Positions 41,798-49,504 of a stretch of DNA of 64,000 bases are shown here, piece after piece. The notes beneath the pieces were generated by a model. That model saw only the letters and a program-made list of their open reading frames with translations, was not told the origin of the DNA and did not search any database. Location of the stretch: the IMG/VR virus record IMGVR_UViG_3300033149_006574, positions 1-64,000 of that record. One strand, written 5' to 3'. Position 1 is the stretch's first letter. Each line of letters starts with the position of its first letter. Origin of the DNA: a virus. The translations under genes were made by a program, and so were the position numbers.

Positions 41798-42568
41798 ATG
41801 CTTGCAATAAAAAATACAATACTCTGTGATGATTGCTTGAAAATTTTACCCCAAATTCCTGATAGTTCAATTGATCTTGTGTTTACTGACCCGCCATACA
41901 ATGAAAAATATAAATATAGGGGTACGGGTTTTATAGATTATAGGGAAGATTATTATGAATTTCTGGAAAAAGTTTTGATAGAATTGAAAAGAGTGCTTAA
42001 AAATACAGGTTCTTTATATATAAAACATTCTTCACGACAAATAAACAAATTAATACCATTATTAAATAAGTATTTTATATATAGAAATCTAATCGTCTGG
42101 ATATCAAATTCTCAAGCTCACCCAAAGAAAAATTATGATAGTTTCTATGAGCCAATTTATTTTTATACTAAAACAGATAATTATATTTTTAATAAAAGGG
42201 CTGAATTTAGAGCTAAACCACCAAATTATTGGTCAGGTTGTGGTAAAGAATTTGTAGGACTTCTAAATAATTGTTTCTATGATATAAAAAAGATACAAGC
42301 GGGCTGTTTAAAAAAAGTAGAGGGTGATACCATAGGTCATGAAAAATTGCATCCTTGTTCAATGCCAATACGATTAGCAGAAAGAATAATTAAGGTGTCA
42401 AGCAATGAAGGAGATATTGTAATGGATCCATTTGCTGGCTCCTGCACCACAGCAGTTGCAGCTATAAGAACAAAAAGGAATTTTATTTGCATAGAAAAAG
42501 AAAAAATGTATGCTGATTATGGGAAGCAAAGAATTAAAAACATCCAATATCAAAAATTATTGCTATAA
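41798..42568 (+). CDS. DNA methyltransferase (DPPY type)
   Basis: A 256-residue beta-class amino-methyltransferase with TDPPYN near residue 33 and MDPFAGSCTT near residue 210. DPPY is typical of N6-adenine enzymes. The target-recognition part lies between. No restriction partner is adjacent. Confidence 0.85.
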   Translation: MLAIKNTILCDDCLKILPQIPDSSIDLVFTDPPYNEKYKYRGTGFIDYREDYYEFLEKVLIELKRVLKNTGSLYIKHSSRQINKLIPLLNKYFIYRNLIVWISNSQAHPKKNYDSFYEPIYFYTKTDNYIFNKRAEFRAKPPNYWSGCGKEFVGLLNNCFYDIKKIQAGCLKKVEGDTIGHEKLHPCSMPIRLAERIIKVSSNEGDIVMDPFAGSCTTAVAAIRTKRNFICIEKEKMYADYGKQRIKNIQYQKLLL

Positions 42569-42599
42569 ATAATTTCTAAGATTTGAAGGAGGAAAACTT

Positions 42600-43115
42600 A
42601 TGGACAAAAAGGAATCATCAGAAAAAAAGAACATAGCGGGCGAAAAAGTAAAGGTGGAAGTTGAAATTAATTATTATGATTATAAAGTATTGGAGGAACT
42701 TGCTAAAAAAGAGGGGAAATCGCATGGAAAACAGATAACTGTTTCGGATTTAATTAGAAAAATCGTTTACAAAGAATTAAGCTTTTTATCCTCAACGGTA
42801 AAAGAACAAAGAGAGATTTTCGACTATTGGAACAGTAAAGAGGTTATAAAGCATAAAAACTTTACTAGATGTCGTAGACATATTTCGTCAGCACTCAGGG
42901 TATACAAGGTTGAGGAGATTAAGCAAGCAATTGACAATTATGTAACTGTTTTAAATGATGAGCGAAGTTATTGGAATTATAAATGGGATTTAATAAGTTT
43001 TCTTTTAAGGGGTGTAGATAGGTTCTTAACTTGTAATAAACCGCTTCAGTCTTTTCGTAAGTTTACCGGTTCTAAGAAAGATGAAATGCCAATTAAATAT
43101 AATAAATTAACCTAA
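42600..43115 (+). CDS. Replication initiation / helicase-loader-like protein
   Basis: A 171-residue protein directly before the DnaB helicase gene. The C-terminal ~95 residues (IFDYWNSKEVIKH, then EIKQAIDNYVTVL and WDLISFLLRGVDRFL) resemble the C-terminal domain of phage replisome organisers and DnaD/DnaT-like proteins that bring in the helicase. AAGGAGG precedes the ATG. Confidence 0.65.
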   Translation: MDKKESSEKKNIAGEKVKVEVEINYYDYKVLEELAKKEGKSHGKQITVSDLIRKIVYKELSFLSSTVKEQREIFDYWNSKEVIKHKNFTRCRRHISSALRVYKVEEIKQAIDNYVTVLNDERSYWNYKWDLISFLLRGVDRFLTCNKPLQSFRKFTGSKKDEMPIKYNKLT

Positions 43116-43118
43116 AAA

Positions 43119-44441
43119 ATGGCTTCCAAAGAAATATTTCAGGATAAAGAAGCTGAAGAAGCTTTACTTGGTTGTTTCCTAATAGATAACAATATTTTAG
43201 ACCTTGCTCTTAGTTATTTAAAAAAGGAAGATTTTTATTTTAAAAAAAATCAATTTCTCTTTGAGCAAATGCTCAAAGTATATAAAAAGCAAGGTGCATT
43301 TGATTATGTTATATTATATCCATTAGTAAAACAACAAATATCCTCACAAGAACTTCTTGATTTAATGGAAAAGCCATCGACAGTTCAGATGGCAAATGCT
43401 TATCTAAAGCGTATAAAAATCCTCTCCTGTGAAAGACAAATACAGAATCTTGTTTTAAAATTACAAGGACAAAGTCAGTCAATAGATAACGTTCAGCTAA
43501 CAGAAAAAATAGGATTATTAAAAACAGAACTTAATAAAATAGAAAATGAATTAAATCTAGAAGAAGAATTTAATTTTCAAAAGGATTTAACCGAAACGCT
43601 GGAAATAACTGAAGAATTAACAAAAAAAGAATCATTAGCATTTCCAACAAATATACATATCTTTGACAAACATTTTGGAGGATTTCATAGACAAAGAATC
43701 TATATTCTTGGTGCAAGACCGGGGCATGGTAAAACCTCTTTCTTAGCATGGTTTACTGCTAATATTAGTAAATATGGATATAAAGTACTTTATATCAGTC
43801 CAGAAATGGCTAAAAAAGACCTTATTTTAAGAATGCTCTGTAGTCAGTCAAATATTGAGAATCGGATACTGGAGAATCCTAAACTATTAACAGAAGAAAA
43901 TTGGAAAGTTATAACAAATACTGCGGCTAAGATGTATGATTATAAAATAGCCATTTATGATAAAAAATGTTCCATTCAACATGTAAATTTTCTTGCCCAA
44001 AAAATAAAACCAGATATTTTAATTATTGATTACATACAGCATATGCAATTTAAAAGTATGGAATTTCGTGCTATAGAGATTAATAATATTATGAATGAGC
44101 TTAAAAATATAGCTAAAGAAAATAATTGCAGTGTTATTATAGCTAGTCAGATAAGCAGACAGATAGAGGAAAGGCAATCTAAACTACCAATGTCAAGTGA
44201 TTATAAAAGCTCTGGGAGTATAGAAGAAGGTGGAGATATGGCTATGTTTTTATTATGGCCATATAAATTTAATTTAAGAAATAATCCTAAAACACATTCT
44301 CCCTGGCAGGAAGAAGATAAACATATAATCACGATAGTTATATCGAAAAATAGATTTGGTCCGACAGGAGATTTTGAGTTAAGATTCAATTATGAGAATT
44401 ATTCTTTTGAAAATTTACAATTACTAAAAGGAGGAAGTTAA
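43119..44441 (+). CDS. Replicative DNA helicase (DnaB family)
   Basis: A 440-residue DnaB-like helicase. The N-terminal helical domain (DKEAEEALLGCFLID) is followed by the RecA-like domain: Walker A GARPGHGKT (198-206), YISPEMAKKDLILRM, Walker B PDILIIDYIQ, SVIIASQISR, and a late arginine-type KNRFGPTG segment. It unwinds DNA at the phage fork. The loader-like gene is immediately upstream. Confidence 0.92.
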   Translation: MASKEIFQDKEAEEALLGCFLIDNNILDLALSYLKKEDFYFKKNQFLFEQMLKVYKKQGAFDYVILYPLVKQQISSQELLDLMEKPSTVQMANAYLKRIKILSCERQIQNLVLKLQGQSQSIDNVQLTEKIGLLKTELNKIENELNLEEEFNFQKDLTETLEITEELTKKESLAFPTNIHIFDKHFGGFHRQRIYILGARPGHGKTSFLAWFTANISKYGYKVLYISPEMAKKDLILRMLCSQSNIENRILENPKLLTEENWKVITNTAAKMYDYKIAIYDKKCSIQHVNFLAQKIKPDILIIDYIQHMQFKSMEFRAIEINNIMNELKNIAKENNCSVIIASQISRQIEERQSKLPMSSDYKSSGSIEEGGDMAMFLLWPYKFNLRNNPKTHSPWQEEDKHIITIVISKNRFGPTGDFELRFNYENYSFENLQLLKGGS

Positions 44442-44443
44442 AA

Positions 44444-44692
44444 ATGGGGTATGATTTAGAAAGGCGAGTAGAAGATTATCAGAGGACAACGGAAAAATTA
44501 GTAACAGAAGTAAGAGAGTGTTTCAATAAAAATAAAGAAAGGACGGGAGAGGCAAAGGGACAGGAAGTTTTACTCTTTTTAGCATGCATTCTAACCTTTA
44601 TCCGTGCTGTTATGCCACCTGAAATGAGAAAAATGTTTATGGAAATGGCAAGAAAAATGGAAGATGAAAAAATATCGAACAATACTTATTGA
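44444..44692 (+). CDS. Hypothetical helical protein
   Basis: An 82-residue protein with a hydrophobic helix LLFLACILTFIRAVMP. AAGGAGG precedes the ATG. It overlaps the MT-A70 gene by 29 bases. Confidence 0.5.
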   Translation: MGYDLERRVEDYQRTTEKLVTEVRECFNKNKERTGEAKGQEVLLFLACILTFIRAVMPPEMRKMFMEMARKMEDEKISNNTY

Positions 44693-45218
44693 TCCACCCT
44701 GGCAATTAAAATTGACAGGACTATATCGAACAAGAAAATTACGTCCTGCGAAATTAGTATATCCAACAATGACGATAGAGGAAATAAAAAAAATACCGAT
44801 AAATGAACTTGCTGATATTGGCTGTCATTTATGGTTATGGGTTACCAATCAAACATTACCATTGGGGTTTGAATTAATTAATCATTGGGGTTTTAAATAT
44901 CATGCCCCAATTACTTGGGTCAAACCCTCTGGTTGTGGAAATTATTTTGTGCATAGAACACAACATATCCTGTTTGCTTACAAACAAAAATGCCAATTTA
45001 ATAAAGCACGGTATAAACCAACAGTATTCTTTACCTCTATTCCTAAGCGACATTCAGAAAAACCAGAAGAAAGTCATCAATTGATAGAGAGCATATCTGA
45101 TGAACCAAGATTAGAACTTTTTGCACGTAAGAAACGAAATGGATGGGACTGTATTGGTAAGGATATAGATGGCAAGGACATTTTAAATTACTTTTTTTGG
45201 GCTTTTCATAAACCATAG
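44664..45218 (+). CDS. MT-A70-family adenine methyltransferase
   Basis: A 184-residue enzyme with ILIDPPW at residues 8-14, the catalytic motif of the MT-A70 family, then LWLWVTNQTL and a C-terminal RLELFARKKRNGWDCIG. The family methylates N6 of adenine in DNA or RNA. A second family member is at 52227. Start ATG 44664 lies within the preceding gene. Confidence 0.85.
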   Translation: MKKYRTILIDPPWQLKLTGLYRTRKLRPAKLVYPTMTIEEIKKIPINELADIGCHLWLWVTNQTLPLGFELINHWGFKYHAPITWVKPSGCGNYFVHRTQHILFAYKQKCQFNKARYKPTVFFTSIPKRHSEKPEESHQLIESISDEPRLELFARKKRNGWDCIGKDIDGKDILNYFFWAFHKP

Positions 45219-45231
45219 AAGGAGGTAAACT

Positions 45232-45390
45232 ATGAAAAAGCGAATTGAAATCACCAAAGTTAAGAATGGTTATATTGTTGAGTGTGAGGATTCCAATAAT
45301 ACTACAAAAATTTATGAAGCTGATGATAAAGACCCAGTTATTAGAATGTTATATGATATATTGAAATATTTTGATGAAATGAGTTCTTAG
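45232..45390 (+). CDS. Small hypothetical protein
   Basis: A 52-residue protein with AGGAGGTAAAC before the ATG. Two strands (KRIEITKVKNGYIVECED) and an acidic helix. No family recognised. Confidence 0.5.
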   Translation: MKKRIEITKVKNGYIVECEDSNNTTKIYEADDKDPVIRMLYDILKYFDEMSS

Positions 45391-45430
45391 ATATGATTTA
45401 AGAAAGATTGAGGATTGAGGAGGAGAACCA

Positions 45431-45679
45431 ATGAGAAAAGACGCAGTTATCGGTGAAGTTTATGGTGAACCTGCAGAGTCAAAAGAGATATTTGCAAAGT
45501 ATAAGCAAGAACGCCACGCTAAAAATGTGTGGAAAGCAAGGTTTATCGTGGTAGCAATACTATGGATTTGGTCTGCTATCTATGCTATGAATTTAGAACA
45601 GAAATTGCGGATAGCACAAAGTCAACTGGAGATAGCAAGGCAGGGAGTAGTAAATTTGGCTGAACAGGAGGAGAGATGA
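45431..45679 (+). CDS. Single-span membrane protein
   Basis: An 82-residue protein. A span (FIVVAILWIWSAIYAM, about residues 38-54) is followed by a helix of coiled-coil type. TGAGGAGGAGAA precedes the ATG. It is coupled to the next gene. Confidence 0.55.
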   Translation: MRKDAVIGEVYGEPAESKEIFAKYKQERHAKNVWKARFIVVAILWIWSAIYAMNLEQKLRIAQSQLEIARQGVVNLAEQEER

Positions 45680-46044
45680 AAAATCTGATGAGAAATCTGA
45701 TGGAAGAAGCAAACAATGCAGTAAGATGGCAAAGGCAAGTAGCCCGTGATGTGTATGAGCTTTCGCAAAAATGGGCAAGAAATGCCATAGATAATGAGAT
45801 ACCTTATGGTATTTTATCTTTTGCGATTGCTGAACCTCAAATTGCTGTAACAATAACTGCATTAACATCAACATTTAAGGACGAAGATATTCCAACTATG
45901 TTCTTTATTCCTGCAATGGTACAGAACTTAGCTAAAAAAATAGATAAATCTCAAATGCAAGGAATAAAAAAACTTGCTGAAATATTAGTTAAATTGACAG
46001 AAGAAATTGAGAAGAAAGGAGAGGTAACTGATGGACAGGATTGA
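45676..46044 (+). CDS. Hypothetical helical protein
   Basis: A 122-residue protein, helical, coupled to the preceding membrane protein by ATGA. A central hydrophobic part (ITALTSTFKDEDIPTMFFIPAMV) is present. No family recognised. Confidence 0.5.
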   Translation: MKNLMRNLMEEANNAVRWQRQVARDVYELSQKWARNAIDNEIPYGILSFAIAEPQIAVTITALTSTFKDEDIPTMFFIPAMVQNLAKKIDKSQMQGIKKLAEILVKLTEEIEKKGEVTDGQD

Positions 46045-46237
46045 CGGAATGCAAAAAGATGAAAAGTATTATCATGCAGATATTACGCTTCATTTACAAT
46101 ACCCGCTGGAAAATGTAGACCACCCGGAGGAAATAATAAGAGGATTGCTTGAAATGCCCCTTGAAGACCTTATCAAGAAATGCGGGGGCAGAAAAGTAGT
46201 ATCCTGCGAAGGGTGGACTGCGGAAGAGGAGATTTGA
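46031..46237 (+). CDS. Small acidic hypothetical protein
   Basis: A 68-residue acidic protein overlapping the previous gene by 14 bases. It starts after GAGAGGTAACTG. No family recognised. Confidence 0.5.
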   Translation: MDRIDGMQKDEKYYHADITLHLQYPLENVDHPEEIIRGLLEMPLEDLIKKCGGRKVVSCEGWTAEEEI

Positions 46238-46241
46238 ATTA

Positions 46242-46331
46242 TCGGACAGTAAATCCCGACAGGACGCCACTTGTGTTCCTCTCCATCGGGTGAGCAAAAG
46301 CAAGGGCTATATCCCTGTCGGGTATGTCCGA
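46242..46331 (+). ncRNA. Long-range structured element before the HNH gene
   Basis: TCGGACA (46242-46248) pairs with TGTCCGA (46325-46331), and CCCGACAGG (46255-46263) with CCTGTCGGG (46314-46322). These give two stacked stems of 7 and 9 bp around a ~50-base loop. Such nested complementarity in an otherwise non-coding 160-base gap suggests a structured leader RNA or an intron-like or mobile-element remnant. Confidence 0.5.
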
Positions 46332-46335
46332 AAAC

Positions 46336-46382
46336 GGGGGCTGGTTTCCTTTTAGTGGTTGTTGTGGTTGACCAGCTTCCCC
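46336..46382 (+). other. Second hairpin in the HNH leader
   Basis: GCTGGT (46340-46345) pairs with ACCAGC (46371-46376), extended by GGGG/CCCC (46336-46339 with 46379-46382) across a two-base bulge. It runs into the repeated leader sequence. Confidence 0.45.
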
Positions 46383-46393
46383 AGAAAGCGAGG
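46372..46393 (+). repeat. Repeated leader, copy 1
   Basis: CCAGCTTCCCCAGAAAGCGAGG lies directly before the HNH gene. Copy 2 (46707-46728) differs at two positions. Confidence 0.75.
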
Positions 46394-46398
46394 TCACT

Positions 46399-46692
46399 AT
46401 GCCAATAGATAAGAATGATTACCCGGAAAACTGGAAGGAAATTTCCTTAGCAATTCGTGAGCGTTATGGGCATCGCTGTCAGCGGTGCCATACCGTATCA
46501 AAACCCAAACATGTATTAACGGTTCATCATTTAGATATGGACCCGAAAAACAATTCACTTTCAAATCTGGTGCTTCTCTGTCAGAAGTGCCACCTGCATA
46601 TTCAGGCAAAGGGTAAGATGGACATGAACAGGTTTTATGACATTTTGAATGCGGAGAAGAACTTTGACAAAAGACAGGGGAAGCTGTTATGA
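46399..46692 (+). CDS. HNH endonuclease
   Basis: A 97-residue HNH nuclease. CQRCHTV, LTVHHLDMDPKNNSLSNLVLLCQKCH give the Cys pairs, the HH catalytic segment and the Asn. It is the short, free-standing kind, found as homing endonucleases or near phage terminases. It is flanked by copies 1 and 2 of a 22-base leader repeat, which suggests it arrived as a mobile insertion. Confidence 0.85.
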   Translation: MPIDKNDYPENWKEISLAIRERYGHRCQRCHTVSKPKHVLTVHHLDMDPKNNSLSNLVLLCQKCHLHIQAKGKMDMNRFYDILNAEKNFDKRQGKLL

Positions 46693-46706
46693 GCTGTTTC
46701 TATCAG

Positions 46707-46728
46707 CCAGCCCCCCCAGAAAGCGAGG
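46707..46728 (+). repeat. Repeated leader, copy 2
   Basis: CCAGC, a C-run, then CCAGAAAGCGAGG, seven bases before the ATG at 46735; 20 of 22 bases match copy 1. Confidence 0.75.
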
Positions 46729-46734
46729 CAAGAA

Positions 46735-46911
46735 ATGAATGGATTAAAAGTTGGTGATAAAGTAAAGATAATAACGAAAGGTTATTTGAAGGGGCAAATT
46801 GGCAAGGTTATTAACACAATCAAATTTCCAAGGGAATTTTATATGGTTCAGCTTAAAGGGAGTATTCAGGAATATCTCTTTTTAAGAAGTGAATTACAGA
46901 AAGCGAGGTAA
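46735..46911 (+). CDS. KOW/SH3-like small protein
   Basis: A 58-residue protein reading LKVGDKVKIITKGYLKGQIGKVINTI, the KOW-type pattern (G-D-x-V-x-I, then G-x-x-G-x-V). KOW domains bind RNA or ribosomal proteins. Its last codons include the third partial copy of the leader repeat. Confidence 0.65.
   Translation: MNGLKVGDKVKIITKGYLKGQIGKVINTIKFPREFYMVQLKGSIQEYLFLRSELQKAR
46897..46909 (+). repeat. Repeated leader, partial copy 3
   Basis: CAGAAAGCGAGGT, identical to part of copy 1, six bases before the ATG at 46915. Here it also codes the end of the KOW protein. Confidence 0.65.
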
Positions 46912-46914
46912 AAA

Positions 46915-47094
46915 ATGAGAAAGCATAATTATCTTATAGGATATAAAGATGGAAAGAATGGTATTTTTGATAACGAGTATTTTTTCATAGAGTTACTTAC
47001 TTTGTCGCAAGCAAAACAAAAGCTTAAAATCTTTTCTGATAACCCGAACCTGAAAATCTACAAACTTGTGGAGGTAAAAAATGACAAAACTTGA
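46915..47094 (+). CDS. Small protein, paralogue of 22858-23025
   Basis: A 59-residue protein with the same strand-loop-helix-strand plan as 22858-23025 (TLSQAKQKL and KIYKLVEVK). It overlaps the next gene by 14 bases. Confidence 0.6.
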   Translation: MRKHNYLIGYKDGKNGIFDNEYFFIELLTLSQAKQKLKIFSDNPNLKIYKLVEVKNDKT

Positions 47095-47326
47095 AAAGAA
47101 AATTATTTCTATTCTCGTCCCATTATCGGCAAATGCGCACAAAAGTGAAATAACAGATGACCAAAGGATGGATGATATAGAAAATGCAACGCAAAAAATT
47201 ATTACCCTCATCAAAGACCTTCTGCCTTGCCCTGTTACACTTCCTACAGCCACATATTATCGTGAGAATGCTGAAGGTTGGAATGCTTATTTTGCAGAGA
47301 TTTTACGCAGGATAGAGGAGGAGTAA
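47081..47326 (+). CDS. Hypothetical protein
   Basis: An 81-residue protein with TGGAGG upstream. It is helical with a PCPVTLPTATYYRENAEGWN turn. No family recognised. Confidence 0.5.
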   Translation: MTKLEKKIISILVPLSANAHKSEITDDQRMDDIENATQKIITLIKDLLPCPVTLPTATYYRENAEGWNAYFAEILRRIEEE

Positions 47327-47506
47327 ATGAATGATATAAATAATAATTACCCACCGGGAATGACAGATATGGATTATCGTTATGTAGGCGAAAAACCTGC
47401 ATATTATTGCAAGAAATGCCATCGTTGGCTATGGTTCCCTTGTAAAAATTGTCCTAATCCTGAAGAATGTTTTTGCGATGGCAAATATAACAAAAAGGAC
47501 GACTAA
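47327..47506 (+). CDS. Small Cys-rich protein
   Basis: A 59-residue protein with CKKCH, CKNC, C-x-C (ECFCDG): six Cys and one His, at least one zinc site. GAGGAGG precedes the ATG. Its stop overlaps the next ATG by one base. Confidence 0.6.
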   Translation: MNDINNNYPPGMTDMDYRYVGEKPAYYCKKCHRWLWFPCKNCPNPEECFCDGKYNKKDD

Positions 47507-47736
47507 TGGCTATCCGAAAGAAAACGGTTTGGGTTGCAAAATGTAACGGTCTATGCGGTAAAAGCATAATAAAAGATATTAATTTTATCTCGTTCTACTA
47601 CAAATCCGACCTGATTGCAGAACTAAAAAGGCAGGGATGGCATATAGAGAAATACGACAAGGTCTATTGCCCTTCTTGCTACAAAAAGAGACAGAGGGCA
47701 AAGGCACAAGTGAAAAAGAACAGGAGGAAGCCTTGA
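47506..47736 (+). CDS. Basic zinc-binding protein
   Basis: A 76-residue protein with CNGLC and CPSC pairs and a highly basic C-terminus (KKRQRAKAQVKKNRRK). It probably binds nucleic acid. The stop overlaps the start of the methyltransferase frame. Confidence 0.6.
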   Translation: MAIRKKTVWVAKCNGLCGKSIIKDINFISFYYKSDLIAELKRQGWHIEKYDKVYCPSCYKKRQRAKAQVKKNRRKP

Positions 47737-48524
47737 CCTTCTTGAGCGTAATGTCTGGTTGCGGTGGAATGGATTTAGGAATAGAAAGGAGCGGATTCAA
47801 ATGCAAAGGACAAATAGAGATAATGCCATATGCTTTGAAAATCTTGAAGAAGCATTGGCCAAAAGTCCCGAAACATACGGACATCTTGACCTTTTGTGTG
47901 CGGGATGGCCTTGTCAGGACAATTCAATCGCAGGTAAAAGAAAGGGTATGCAGGGTAAAAGAAGCAGTTTATGGAGTGAAGTTAGAAGACTCATCGGAAT
48001 ATTCTACCCTAAATGGCTTATGCTCGAAAATGTTCCCGGACTTTTCTCTGTCAACAATGGCAAGGACTTCTGGCAAATCATATCCGACCTCGATTCGCTC
48101 GGGTATTGTGTGGCGTGGGATGTGCTGGACTCACAAAACTTTGGAGTGGCACAACGAAGAAAAAGAGTGTTCATTATCGGAAGTTTTGGAAACATCGGTG
48201 CATCCAAAATATTATTTGAGCCGAAAGGCAGTAGCAGGAATGATAAGGCGAAGCAAAAAATGGGGGCGAGGGGGTTATGTATTTCTACAAGAGATGGAGA
48301 AAGGAATGACCCGACGAATGAAACTATTATCGCTTCAACAATTGGAACAAGCACTAACCCCGACCCCAACTACGGAACACACTTCATCGCACAAACAATC
48401 GGAGCATCCCCAAGAGGTAATACTTCCTTTGTATGGCAAGACACTTATATTGCGGAAACTAACTCCCATAGAAAAAGAGAGATTACAGGGATTACCAGAC
48501 AATTGGACTCTCGTAGAGGAATAG
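47733..48524 (+). CDS. Cytosine-5 DNA methyltransferase, frame A (motif I and motif IX)
   Basis: A TTG at 47733 after GGAGG overlaps the previous stop. The frame reads FLSVMSGCGGMDLGIE (AdoMet motif I), then GQIEIMPYALKILKKHWP (motif II), and near its end LTPIEKERLQGLPDNWT (motif IX). It lacks the PCQ and ENV motifs, which lie in frame B of the same DNA. A whole enzyme would therefore need A-to-B and other frame changes. The frame nevertheless stays open for 263 codons. Confidence 0.6.
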   Translation: MTFLSVMSGCGGMDLGIERSGFKCKGQIEIMPYALKILKKHWPKVPKHTDILTFCVRDGLVRTIQSQVKERVCRVKEAVYGVKLEDSSEYSTLNGLCSKMFPDFSLSTMARTSGKSYPTSIRSGIVWRGMCWTHKTLEWHNEEKECSLSEVLETSVHPKYYLSRKAVAGMIRRSKKWGRGGYVFLQEMEKGMTRRMKLLSLQQLEQALTPTPTTEHTSSHKQSEHPQEVILPLYGKTLILRKLTPIEKERLQGLPDNWTLVEE

Positions 48525-48604
48525 TTATTGGCAATGCTGTTACTGTTCAGGTTGCACAATGGTTAGCGAAAAGAATTATAGATTATGAAAGAGGACTTTT
48601 ATGA
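47801..48604 (+). CDS. Cytosine-5 DNA methyltransferase, frame B (PCQ, ENV, QRR, GNAV motifs)
   Basis: In the frame one base behind A, this reads GWPCQDNSIAGKRKG (motif IV, catalytic Cys), LMLENVPGLFS (motif VI), FGVAQRRKRVFIIG (motif VIII) and GNAVTVQVAQWLA (motif X). The ATG at 47801 has AAGGAG nine bases upstream, so B could be started on its own, but it lacks motif I and motif IX. The frame is open from 47759 to 48604. It ends overlapping the transglycosylase ATG. Confidence 0.65.
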   Translation: MQRTNRDNAICFENLEEALAKSPETYGHLDLLCAGWPCQDNSIAGKRKGMQGKRSSLWSEVRRLIGIFYPKWLMLENVPGLFSVNNGKDFWQIISDLDSLGYCVAWDVLDSQNFGVAQRRKRVFIIGSFGNIGASKILFEPKGSSRNDKAKQKMGARGLCISTRDGERNDPTNETIIASTIGTSTNPDPNYGTHFIAQTIGASPRGNTSFVWQDTYIAETNSHRKREITGITRQLDSRRGIVIGNAVTVQVAQWLAKRIIDYERGLL

Positions 48605-49125
48605 CCAATTATCATAAAAACAGATTTGGCAGACGCTACACAGACCGTCTCACACACAAAATTTCTTATGTAATTGCGATATTCTTGCTTCTGACATACT
48701 TTTGTATGACAACCATAAAAATATCGCCTCAAAACGAAAATATGAGCCTCAAGAGCGATAATAAACAGGAGATAGAGGCAATCATTTCAGAGTTAGCTCC
48801 TCAATATGACCTTGACCCTGAATTGGTAAAAGCAATGGTTCAAGTAGAAAGTCAGTGGAAAGCAACCGCAAGAAGCAAGAAGGGCGCAATAGGTCTTATG
48901 CAGGTTATGCCAGAAGTATGCCAATTGTATGTGAAACCCCTGAATTTGAGCGCAGAGGAGGCAAGAAAGTTATTGTATCTAAAGAGGTTCAATCTCCATA
49001 TCGGAATGGCACACCTGAGGGCTTTGCAGGCAAGATGGGGTGATAAGGCATTGGACATATATTCTGGCGGTGCAAGGGATTATGTGAGCAAGATAAGATT
49101 GGCGATGAGGAAGGAGGAACGATGA
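48601..49125 (+). CDS. Lytic transglycosylase (SLT) with membrane anchor
   Basis: A 174-residue protein. Residues ~20-37 form a membrane span or signal anchor. Residues ~65-160 are an SLT domain: ELVKAMVQVESQW (catalytic E83), GAIGLMQVMPEV and DKALDIYSGG. It cleaves peptidoglycan glycan strands, either in lysis or in DNA entry. Its place among early rightward genes is unusual for a lysis enzyme. Confidence 0.85.
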   Translation: MTNYHKNRFGRRYTDRLTHKISYVIAIFLLLTYFCMTTIKISPQNENMSLKSDNKQEIEAIISELAPQYDLDPELVKAMVQVESQWKATARSKKGAIGLMQVMPEVCQLYVKPLNLSAEEARKLLYLKRFNLHIGMAHLRALQARWGDKALDIYSGGARDYVSKIRLAMRKEER

Positions 49126-49304
49126 AAAAGTGTAAAGTTGACGGTTTATTCCATCTGTGGAATTTGGAAAAAGGAATAAATGATTTGTTCGCAGAATATC
49201 CTATTCAAGAAATCAGAATATTCCCCCAGAAATTTGAAGGTGACCAAATGAAAGAAGAATTATTGTTTGCTGTTATCGGATTTTATGAAGAGGAGGAAGA
49301 ATGA
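49122..49304 (+). CDS. Small acidic hypothetical protein
   Basis: A 60-residue protein coupled to the transglycosylase by ATGA, ending in a run of Glu. No family recognised. Confidence 0.5.
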   Translation: MKKCKVDGLFHLWNLEKGINDLFAEYPIQEIRIFPQKFEGDQMKEELLFAVIGFYEEEEE

Positions 49305-49498
49305 AAAAACTGACAGAAAACGAAAAAGTTAAGTATGAGGTTTCCAAAGATGGAACGGGATTACTGGCTTATTTTGAAGACGGTAATTTTTACCACATCC
49401 ATAGTGATGAATTAACGAAATTGGAGAAGTGGATATTAGAAATGTTGAAAGGAATAGAAAAACTTGCTGATATAATAGCCGAATTTGTTGGCAGGTAA
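49301..49498 (+). CDS. Small hypothetical protein
   Basis: A 65-residue protein coupled by ATGA, GAGGAGGAAG upstream. Strand pair followed by a helix. No family recognised. Confidence 0.5.
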   Translation: MKKLTENEKVKYEVSKDGTGLLAYFEDGNFYHIHSDELTKLEKWILEMLKGIEKLADIIAEFVGR

Positions 49499-49504
49499 AA
49501 GCAA

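Noticed and set aside
47585-47884. Minus-strand frame over the small zinc protein and methyltransferase start
   Set aside because: It runs opposite well-supported plus-strand genes with ribosome sites and has no features of its own.
48004-48559. Minus-strand frames opposite the cytosine methyltransferase
   Set aside because: Antisense of a region with two plus-strand frames; no start signals and no recognisable features.
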